From Telopea speciosissima (taxonomy: Eukaryota; Streptophyta; Magnoliopsida; Proteales; Proteaceae): DNA of 64,000 nt. The translations under genes were made by a program, and so were the position numbers. Location: the NCBI RefSeq assembly GCF_018873765.1, contig NC_057919.1, positions 23,662,698-23,726,697 of the forward strand, written 5' to 3'. Shown here piece after piece: positions 10,743 to 21,400 of the stretch; within the stretch, counting starts at the first letter, position 1; the number at the start of each line of letters is the position of its first letter. The notes beneath the pieces are model-generated. The model had not been told where the DNA came from. It was given only the letters and a program-made list of their open reading frames with translations, and made no database searches.

Positions 10743-11920
10743 ACAAGAACACATACTTCTATTCTTTCCACTTCATATATAGCTTTCCAAAGCATTTTAG
10801 GAGGCATACATTTATTATCATGCAACATAGTCGTTATGGACAATTAACAACTTACATGTTAAATATAATTATCATCACATTTTCCATTACAATGCAATGA
10901 AGCATGCAATCATGCATAATTATTCACAATTTAGCATTCATAACTTTTGAAGTTCATAACAAGCACATATACAATACATAAGCATAGCTAATTCTCACAC
11001 ATTAGATATTTATGGTGACATATTAATGGTAGAATATCACTATCACATTCTTTTCGCAAACATACCACAATATAGTATAGTACCCATTAGTTAGGTTAAG
11101 TCCCACTCACCTTTACTTTAATTGGCAATACTACTTCCAATTCCAATACCACTTGAAACATACAAAGGTTTCCTACACAAAGATAAACTATAATCATAAG
11201 GGTTTAATGGGTAATCCAAGTGTACTTGGAAAAACCCCACAATTCCAGTTAAAACATCCTAAAAATACTCTTTAATGGCAGCTATATTAATGTTCAGGTT
11301 CAGTCATCTTTCCCTTTTTCCTTTTCTCCCCTTTACATATGTAGATATATTTTCATGATGTCTAATGTAAACTATGAATTACTATGCAACATGTTAGTCA
11401 TTAAGCAAGTAATATTAATATAAATGGTTTACATAGAAAAATAGCGGCTTTTGGCTGGCAGGATTGAGTGTGTAAAAGCTTCCCAGTACGTAATCTTGAG
11501 CTTACCCTAAATCTGGAAGACCTATGCCTTATCCATTGTGAGTCAATATGAATCAATTGTCTCTCTATAGCAGAAGAAAGGATCCTAGACCCTTATCCAA
11601 GTGGCGACTCCTTTTATATAAAAAAATATTCCATACTAACATAACAAAACCCGTTACTATTTCCCCCTCTCATCGTCGTTGCTCATATCATCCAAGTGAT
11701 GAGAGAGCAGACAAAGAGATCATGCGCCATGGGACGAAGGTTGGATGAAAATCCAACCCTTCCACCTACACTAAGCTTCCCCCTTTAGGGTTTAGATCTC
11801 TTATATGGAGAAGTAGGCTTCTCAAAATCAGAGAAGCACAAGCCCTACTTCCCCAAATATGCACTATGTATTGCAATATGAGTTATTTTTTGTTAGTTCT
11901 TCCGAATGAGCCGGGTTTGG
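10743..11920. other. AT-rich spacer
   Basis: No gene or clear element recognised; the open frames are short and low-complexity. Confidence 0.4.
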
Positions 11921-11930
11921 TTTGAATCCA

Positions 11931-12052
11931 AATCAGCTATCCACATGGGGACAGGTGGGGATAGATCTGACCCCTCCATGGTGCTGGGTCCCACACCCCA
12001 TGGAGGTCTAGATCTCTCCCCATCGGTCCCTATGTGGGTAGCAGATCTGAAC
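11931..12052. mobile_element. foldback (hairpin) element with about 53-bp arms
   Basis: Left arm 11931-11983 pairs with right arm 11997-12052. CTATCCACATGGGGACAGG faces the complement of CGGTCCCTATGTGGGTAGC, and GATAGATCTGACCCCTCCATGG faces CCATGGAGGTCTAGATCTC. The loop is about 13 bp. Probably a MITE; target duplication not resolved. Confidence 0.7.
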
Positions 12053-12084
12053 TCAGTTTGGGGGAGGGGGGAGGGGGGAGTGCT

Positions 12085-12234
12085 AGGGGTGGGACAGGAG
12101 TACAGAGGCAACTGTCAACCAACACTGCTTTGTACAGGAAGGGAACTCGATATTAAGACCTAAGACGCAGTCCTGAGCCTTGGAAACTACACTGAGGGTG
12201 CAACCACCAGGCTAAGCCGGTGCCCCATATTGTC
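12085..12234 (-). mobile_element. possible tRNA-derived SINE
   Basis: On the minus strand the sequence begins GGGGCACCGGCTTAGCCTGG, with TAGCCTGGTGG fitting a pol III A box loosely. A B-box-like ATCGAGTTCC follows about 60 bp on, longer spacing than usual. Weak call. Confidence 0.3.
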
Positions 12235-12327
12235 TTGCAGAATTGAGCTCTGGAAAAGGTCTTGAGTTGTACCAAAACGGCAGTTCAATATCGGCCGAGT
12301 TGCGGTTCACTCAAACCGCCTCAACTG

Positions 12328-12335
12328 TATATAAA
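12328..12335 (+). promoter_or_regulatory. TATA box of the MORF1-type gene
   Basis: TATATAAA lies 161 bp before the chosen ATG at 12496, giving a predicted transcription start near 12360 and a 5' leader of about 135 nt. Confidence 0.6.
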
Positions 12336-12414
12336 CCACTCAATTATTAACTGTGAAAGTCCGCACGCACTCTACCTCCAGTCCCGCCGTGCTTGCTGAC
12401 TGCAACTCCTAAAC

Positions 12415-12474
12415 CCCTCATTTCTAAAACCCTAGTTATTTCTCCTAAATCCCTCATTTCTAAAACCCTAGTAA
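12415..12474 (+). promoter_or_regulatory. duplicated telo-box-like leader (AAACCCTAG twice)
   Basis: CCTCATTTCTAAAACCCTAGT occurs twice, at about 12416 and 12452. AAACCCTA telo-boxes are common near starts of plant genes for translation and organelle biogenesis, which fits the downstream gene. Function is inferred. Confidence 0.5.
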
Positions 12475-12495
12475 TCTATCTGTCTCTTGTCAGCG

Positions 12496-15400
12496 ATGGC
12501 GTTGTCTGGACTGCGTCTTCGTCGATCTCTAACCCTCTCTTCTTCTCTCGTCCGTCATCATCGTCTCTTCTCAGCAATATCATCCTCTTCATCTTCTGCT
12601 TTACCTCATTGCATTTTATCACCATCCATTGCGAATTCTGCTCGAAGCCCTAGCGTTCAACTACCCATTAATCATCTCGCGAACCAAGCTTTATCCTTCC
12701 ACTCTTCTTCTGTATTGTCTTTGTCGGCGAGATCACGCAACAACAACGACGATGAGAAGATATCCCCTGACACGATCCTGTTCGAGGGTTGCGACTATAA
12801 TCACTGGCTCATCACCATGGACTTCCCCAAAGATCCCAAGCCCACTCCAGAGGAGATGGTTGAGACTTACGTTCAAACCCTAGCAAAAGTCTTCGGCAGG
12901 TAAATTTCTCCTTCTTGTTGTGTTGATGCTTGTTATTTCTTTTTTCATTTGATTAATTGGTTCCCTGTTTTATCAGGTAGTCAATGAAATTTTTGGGGGG
13001 TGTTTACAATCTTTGTTTCATAGAATCTTATGCTATTGGGTTGAAGGAATTTTAAATGAATGTTTTGTTATAATCTAGTTTTATGCATTCAGTTACTTGG
13101 TAAGAGTTGTAACCATACATAGTCTTGTTACCTTAGGTCCCATTTGTTTGTCGGGATTTTAATAGGTGTGGGAATGAACAGTGTGGGAAAGCTTGACAAC
13201 TTTGCCACCTTAGGTATCCAAATATCTCATTTTCTCATGTTCCTGAGGAAGTTGTTGGACAGGATTAGTATGTTGAATTTTCTTTGTGGGGAGCTTATCT
13301 TCTTTACCCAATTCGTTTCAAAATCCCACTAATTTGGTGGGATTCATGAGGAGAAGTGGAGGGAAAGTTGCAACGGTCATAAATCTCACAAACCGAGCTG
13401 GGTTAAGACTTGGAACTAGCGAGTCAATGCGTTGTCTTGACTTTTTCATTTATTCCTTTTCTTTTCTTTGTTTTCTTACTTCCTTCCCTGCCATTGGCGG
13501 TAACACAGGACTGAACAGAAAGGTCTGCCGATTCAGCGTACCAAATTGGTTTAACCTGCGATTCTGGGTATAGGTTGCCCCTCCTTATGCGACCCAAATC
13601 TGAGGACCTTGGCTCCTAAGTCCCAATTTGCTATGAGATAAGAGTCTGCAATCGGGGCTCTCAGAAACTTCCGCCTAGTACCACTTACATGATTTTCTCA
13701 ACTTACTTTGGGTAATTGTTGATTGGATTCAATCATCCAATAAGTTAGTGACCTTCACCTGAATTTTCAGAGACAACAGAGTCCATATGGGTGAGATCTA
13801 TCAACTGTAATCGAGTTAGGTTCACCACTGGTTTATGTTCTACCGTGGGAAGAAGACCTACTTTCATTCTTTGCAAGCAAGGACATAACTTATATTAATT
13901 ACATCAAAGCCCTTCTTTTTCATAAGTTGCTTATATATTATTACCCCATTGTAATTTTGAATATCTAGAGAAGTCCTTTCCCTTGAGTTTATTTACTTAT
14001 TGGTCCAAGGTCTTATTAATTTTTCCAAAAGAGGCCTTGTTCTGAAAATATTATAGAATTTCCACTGTCCTCTTAGTTTGAGATATTATCACTTGGGGTG
14101 GGCCCGTAGCGACCTAAATTAGAGTTTTGGAGCCCTAGATTACTCAAAGTTTGAATTAGTTGACCAATGCGTGTATGATCTCTCTATAGAGTCTTTAGTT
14201 AGTCTATCTGTGTGGGTAAATTTTGGCTTGGGACTGTGTTCAAGTTTTCCGGCATGCCCCAGTGCGGTTGTGTTTCCCCATTGTTTATAAATTGTAATTA
14301 GTTGTCAATATGAAAATACTCGGGGTTTCCTTGTCGATTGAGCAGCCATTTGTTGGTGGCTAGTGGTCTGCATCTCCAAAATGTTTTTTTCCACAGAAGT
14401 ACTGTTGACATTTTTTTAGGGAGATTTTGTGTTGTTTTCTAGTCGGATCTGTATGGACTTTGTGGAGCTATCAAATAGGAAACTACATCTGTTTGAATGT
14501 CCTTTTGGTAATTGGTATAATTGTAGTGTGGAAGAGGCAAAAAAGAGAATGTATGCTTGTAGCACGACAACATATACTGGTTTTCAAGCTGTGATGACAG
14601 AGGATGAGTCGAACAAGTTTCAAGGTAAGCTTCTGTAACTCTTACTTTCTGTGTGAGTAATTAGATTGGATTACTGATGGTCCTTATTTCTCTTGTTGCA
14701 CCCTTAATCCCACCCATTAACGTTGTTACCTATAATCAGGTTTGCCTGGAGTTGTTTTTATTTTGCCGGATTCCTACATTGATCCAGTGAACAAGGAGTA
14801 TGGAGGTAAGACTTTCTTACTGAATTTCTTTTAGTTCTTGTAGGCTCATACAGCCTTAGAATCTGGAAAATATCTGTTGGTCACAACGGATAAAAATGTA
14901 ATGTGGTACGTGCATTGGGGAAAGTTGGAATATTTGGTTATTCCCTATGTTAACAGGGGTTTGGGTATTTACTGATCGAAGACTAAGTTCCACTTTCACC
15001 TCACCCCAAAAATTAGATAAAGGGCATGTTCCAAACTGGGTATTGGTATGGCCTTTTGCTAAAATGTGTGATGAGAGGGGCTGATAATCTTATTTTTCTT
15101 TTCTTCACGGATACATTTGATTGCTGTCTGTTGCATGCGTGTTAGCCTGTTAGGCAAATATCTCACCCCATATTCATGTCATGTCGTGTTGAGGGTACTG
15201 TGGGGGGTACATGAAGTGTCCTGGTAACAGAGGTTATTCCTTGGTAGATTACCTTGGATGGTTGAGAACTTTTATTTTAGGGAAGTATTTAATGAATTGA
15301 TTAAAGAATGATATCTAAACCTAATATATAAGCTATATAATCCATTACACACAAAGCTATAATTTTTTTTAAAAACCCATCTGCTAACCCCCCTCCTTAA

Positions 15401-18400
15401 AGCACTTTAGTTGCTAAGATTTATAAATTGAAAAGACAGCCCATGAGATCATATTTTTAAATATTACAAGTATTCTTGAAAATTTTTAACGCTTGTAACT
15501 TCTTGAAGACTTATGGTTTTTATAATATGCTAGTGGTAGAAATAGACACACAATTCTCATTTTGGAGAGTTATCCACCCGGGGGGGTTGAAGAAAAGTCA
15601 TTTTGGAGGTATTTTTATGAGTATTTGGGTGGACCTCAATGCAACGGTAAGGTTGCTCCATTGCGACGAAGTGGTCATGGATTTAAGTTGGAAAACCTCC
15701 TCTCCGCTAAGCAAGGGTAAGGCTGTGTACATTATCATCCTCCCCAGACCCCGCAGTGGCAGGAGCCTCATGCACTGGGTACACCTTTTTTTTTTTTTTT
15801 CGTTACACGAGTATTTGGCTCATTATATGCTTAAATGATCTAAATTATGTAACAAGAGTCTGAGAGAGAGTATTTACATGGGTTCGATGGACATGCAAAT
15901 TAAACAGGGATTTTTTTTTTCTTCCGGGTTCTTTAACGAAGGTTTCTTTTGAGATTTTTTCTCCCTCCCTTTCTTTCTCTTTGGTAAGTAGACCTGCTGT
16001 TAGGACCAAGCAGAATGTGACATGGTACTGGCATCTAATTATGTTGGAACATTTGGTTAGATAACGTTTTGCATTTTTTGTCCTTAGGGGACAAATACAT
16101 CAATGGAGTGATCATACCTAGGCCTCCCCCTGTTCAATATGGGAGGTCACAAGGGCGATATGGTGATCGAAACAGAAACTATGACAGGCCAAGGTATGAT
16201 AGACAAAGAGATCCACTGCCAGCACAAGGTAACTCACCATATGATCAGCAGGGATCTATGCAAGGAGATGGACGGAATTATGGGGCACAACAGAACTTCT
16301 CTCCACAACAAAACTATTCGCCTCAGCCAAATTACCCCCCACAGCAGAACTATGCACCACAACAAAACTACCCACCTCAGCAGAACTACACACCTCAGCA
16401 GAACTACCCGCCACAACAAAACTTTGCACCCCAACAGAACTACCCACAACAGAAAAACTATGGACCGCAGCAGAATTACCCCCCGCAACAAAGCTATACA
16501 CCACAACAAAACTATGGTCCAACTGGACAGGGAGAACGAAGTAATCCCATGCCAATGGGCAATAGGGATTATAGAGGAGACAATAGGAACTTTGGCCCTT
16601 CACGTGGTGGAGAATATGGGCAAGGAGCAGGCACTGGCTATGGGCAGGTGGGGCAAAGGGATGCTGTTCAAGGAGAGCAGAAGAACTATGGAGCTCAAGG
16701 ACAATTTGGGACTGAACAGGTACTTACTGTCTTTTCAATGGTAAAATCTGTACCCTTCTTCCAATTTAAGGAATATTTCAGCTTGCTGGGGTTGGGGGTA
16801 ATAGGCAAGTCTCTTTTGTAGGAAAATTGCCCTTTTGATTAGCTAATGTATACTAATCTCAAATCAAAACCAAAGAGTAGTTCAAATAGGATTGCAGAAC
16901 AGGGAATATAAACCAGAATATGAGAAAAATTATAAGTCGAAGCAATGGATTTAAATCACGGTATTGGGATCTGCATCTGTCCCACCCAATATGGATCGGC
17001 TGATATGGGTTGTATCAGACGGCTTTGCCCTCAATTTTTTTTGGAAAAGTCAATTTTTGGACCATTTTGCCCTCAGTGAGGACTACTGTATCGGTATCGG
17101 TTACCAGCAATACCAATAATTTGAATCATGCTCAGAACAGAAAGTTTAGAACAGCCTAAATTCTAGTCGAGTGGACTAATTCTGTCAGTAGAATAGGCCT
17201 GTAGAATCTGAAGAAATTCTGACCACAGAACAATAGATATAGGAAAGTCTACTGCTACTAGGAGGTGCAAGTAGCAGAACTAGAACTACAGGAATCGACT
17301 AGAGTTCTTCAGAAACAGTAATTGAGTTTCAGAGAGCTGGATGGCAGGAATTTGCCTCAGTTTATAGCTAAAATAGTGTTGTAACTAGGGAGAGATATAG
17401 TTTGAAAAGCAAGCTGTGAATTGATCTAGAACAGGAGTACTGCAGGTTAAAAGCATTTAAGTAGGAGAAAAAGAATAGAAGAAAGGATTGAAGAGATAAC
17501 ACCTTATTTGCAGTAGAATTTAGAACTAGAAGAAAAGAAAGCAGCAGTAGGCTAGAAGGCGAGCCTTCACCCATGTTTGCAGTGCTCAACAGCTTAAAAA
17601 CTATTGGAAAAAAGTCAATTTCTAATATGAAATTTTGTCAATTGATGGGGTTATCTGTAATGATGGAGGGTATACATATTATAACTTTTTTATATCTCCT
17701 AAAAAACCTAATTCATAAAAGTACTCCCAATTACTCTCACACACTGAATAAAGTAAATAGATTCAAATTAGAACCCTTTTACTTGTTATTTTATGTTCAA
17801 CTGAAACACTTGTCTTGAGACAATAATTTCGTGTACCGACCTCACTGCCACTATATGGACTTATAATTAAGGCTGGATACAACATATAACCCATAAACAA
17901 GTATCCCAAAGCTCATAAAACCTATACACAATTCAAAATCTGGACCTTCCTAGACTCAATTGGGGCAGGCTCCCCCCCCCCCCCCCGATAGGTAGGTAGG
18001 TACAAGGTTTAAAGTATCGGTATCGGGTATCGTATTGGTTGGGTGATTTTAAGAGATGTATCGTATCGTATAGTTTCGTAGATACGTATTGAACAATACA
18101 GATACACATAGAAATGGTCAAGATACACATGGAAATACACTTTTGGAACACAAAATAATATAAATAAGCAATATATAATAAGTGTCATGCATAAACACTA
18201 AAATGGTGAATAATGTATAACCAAACAAGTGCATTAAATTGAAATTGTTATAAAAGATGAGGTTTCTTACATGTTGTAATCGTCTATAGCCATGAAGAGT
18301 ATTGGATGATGCAAAGGATGATGTTGTAGCACTCTTTGATTCCTTTTTAAGTTTAAAAGTGTGAAAAACCAATATTAAATGCAAAATTTTAGACTCTTGG

Positions 18401-21400
18401 TTGAGAGTTTTCCTTCATTTTTTCGTTAGATTAGGAGTTGTATCGAGTCTGTGAGTGAAAATGGAATTTTTATGGAATGTATAGATGGTATCGGTACGTA
18501 TTGGTATGTATCGAGCCGTATTGGCCGATACGTATCGATACGTATTAAACTACCCACAGAATCCTTTACTGAATGTATCGGTCGTGTCGTATCGTATCGT
18601 ATCGTATCGTATCGGCCGATACATTTCGGTACAATTCGAGATAGTTCATTTAAAAAAAAAAGGACATGTATCGGTATGTATTGTATCGGTATTAGTCGAT
18701 ACTGATACGTATCGTATCGTATCGTATCATATCGGTCGATACTTTAAACCATGGGTAGGTAGGTTCCAAGGAGAGTTGAACTAATGTAAGACTAAATTAA
18801 GGTTAATTTCCTTCCAAATAAAACCCACAAACCAAATTAGAAACAAAGGCAGAATTAGAAGGTTTAGTAAATCAAACCAAACCAGCCACTGGAACTCAAC
18901 AAAACTTGGATCGATTGATGCTTGTACGGAGTAGAAGCACTCCTGAAAGTCTCACTTGATTCTGATGGTTGAATTGGAAGATATGGTAGCAACACAAAAA
19001 TAGAAACTAAAATTCTGCAGGCCAAACCAGCCACCAGTTGGGGCTCAAGTTTGGATCGAGTGTAGGGCCTATTGAGGGAAGGCTTTGCTGCAAGTTTGGT
19101 GAGGTTCAGATGGATAGGTGTGAAGTTATGATGGTGGAATGTAAATAGAAGGTTTTGGGCTATGGAACAATCTAGCCTACAGAATAGGCCAAAATTGGGA
19201 TCGAATGGAGGGGTTGATGGTGTGATGTTATGCTCCAAAACCCAGCAGGTTCTGATGGGGTGGGGGTTGTGGAGTTACGGGGTTCAGAAGTTGTAGTAAC
19301 AGATCAACTTGCAGGATCAGCAGTAACCTTCAATTGATTATTCACAACAGCAGCAGCAACAGCAACAATACTCTGGACACTGGGGAACAGCAACAACAGC
19401 CTTCGGATGGTCTTCACAATGGTTGTAGTAGCCACAATAACACAGCAGCACAAAGAGATCAATGGAAAGGAAGAGAAGATAACGAAGAGAGGAAAATGGA
19501 AGGTAGGGGATAGGTGGATTAGCCTCTCTAGTAATATTCTCACCAAATCAAAATAAGGGGCTGTGACACTGTTCACGTGAACAGTAACGTAAAATTTTTT
19601 TGGCTTCCTCCCCTTCATGTTTTGATCTACATCATGAACTCATGACCTCTTCATTGTAAGGTGTTGGTCCTTGCCAACTGAACTCATTCTTCCTTCTCCA
19701 TCAATACTCGATGTTTCTTGAACTACGGGCTGTTATCTTCTCAGAGACTTCTGTAAGCATGTTACTAGGATTGGTGGTTTTCTTAGGTTTATTTCTTTAT
19801 TTCTAGTTTCAATTAGTCAATTTTGGTGTGCAATATATCTTAGATTATTGTTAAATTTCTATCCTGAATCCTATTAATTGATGTTACATAATCAGTGTGT
19901 GCATAATTGCTCATTAGAAATCATCCAATTACTGATATTTATTTAGGTTTTAGAAATCCCATCTTAAGTAGGATTCATCTGAAACTTTAGACCAGACCTT
20001 TGGATCAAGTTTAATTTTTGATATTCTGTTCCTATACCTGAAGAATGTAACCCGTTAAAATTTGATTTAAATCTGCTTTCTAGATTACTGTTTATTACTT
20101 ATTCTTGAATTTTGGTCCGTGTTTATTCACTGCAGTTCTAGTTTTCAACAGAGTGTCTGAACCTAATCCCTTGGGCTTCTAGGAACCCATCAATTGGTAT
20201 CAGAGCTATGACCAGCAGTAAATTGGTATCAAAGCTATGGCCAGTTTCACGTGAACAGTTTTAGTATACCTAAAATAATCACTTTGAGGAATCTCCCTCA
20301 TCAATTTTCACCACCTCATTATCCGTCCTACTGTAACTAAAGTTACACATTATATGCTCTGTTTTTATTCTACTTATCTTTAAGCCTTTTGATTCCACGG
20401 TTGATGTCCATAATTTTAGCTTGGCGTTAATCTCTGCCTTTTTTCATCCACTAAAACAATATCATCAGCAAAAAACATACACCAAGGGACTTGATCTTGA
20501 ATGGCTTTGGTTAAATCATCTATGACAAGCACAATCAAATAAGGGTTTAAAGCTGATCCTTGAAGCAACCCTATTGTAATTGGGAATTCACTACCTTAAC
20601 CCCCCATAAATATTACATCGGTCACTTACGCCGGTCACCACATCATTATACATATCTTTAACTATGTCCACATTTTTATTTGAAACACGTCTCTTCTCTA
20701 GAACTTACCAAATTAACTCTATAGGGACTCTGTCATGAGCTTTTTCTAGTTCAATAAAGATCATATGGAGATCCTTCTTGCAATCTCTAAATATTTCCAT
20801 GAGTCTTCTAACTAAATAGCTTCTGTTGTGAATCATTCTGGCATAAAACCAAATTGGTTCTCCGTAATATTAGTTTTTTTGTTTCAAGTGAGTTTCAATA
20901 ACTTTCTCCCATCAGGTATTGAACTTGAATATTTTAAATTGCAGTATTCTTATTACAGCCTTTTGTCCTCTCTTCTCCTAATCGAGATACCAATTGATTC
21001 ACATGAAATTGATTTACATGAGTTTATCAGAGTTATACCTATGTCACCTTCGTACTTCATTATATAATTGGTTGCTGGAACGTTGCTGGTGGCCACAGTC
21101 ATATGGTCCTAAGTGACTAAGTGAGAGTTTATTCCCTCCTAATTGCAAGTACCCCCTAGCCCTCATATACTCGGACCTACTTTTAAATCTGATTTTGGTG
21201 GGCGGGGTTTGATAGATCCAAGGAAGAAGTGGTAGGAGGAGGATCAGAGTAAATATGGATGAAATAGTCAAGAGTTTATCAGATGTTCTTTCCACACAAC
21301 TTATTGGTCCACTTGGACAATTATACCCTTTTCTCGACTTAGCCTTACCCCAACTAAATTGGGCTGGCACAAAATATATAAAGAAAAAAATAATATCTAT

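Larger units (their letters stand above)
16847..20191 (+). mobile_element. candidate LTR with nested MITEs in MORF1 intron 4
   Basis: The right end is supported by GGAACCCATCA followed at once by ATTGGTATCAGAGCTATG (20192-20209), the classic LTR-CA junction plus initiator-tRNA-Met primer site. The left end at TGTATACTAATCTC (16847) is a guess. The interior contains an N-rich AACAGAAA/AGAACTAGAA tract and two inserted repeats (16945-17131, 18004-18751). No coding domain follows the primer site, so the element has lost its body. Confidence 0.35.

Noticed and set aside
12487..12495. TTG start three codons before the MORF1 ATG
   Set aside because: Plant nuclear genes start at ATG; 12496 is the first in-frame ATG and gives a good transit peptide.
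16234..16744. Long open frames on both other frames of MORF1 exon 4, including a Leu/Val-rich minus-strand one
   Set aside because: By-product of the regular 18-bp coding repeat; no domain and fully overlapping a convincing exon.
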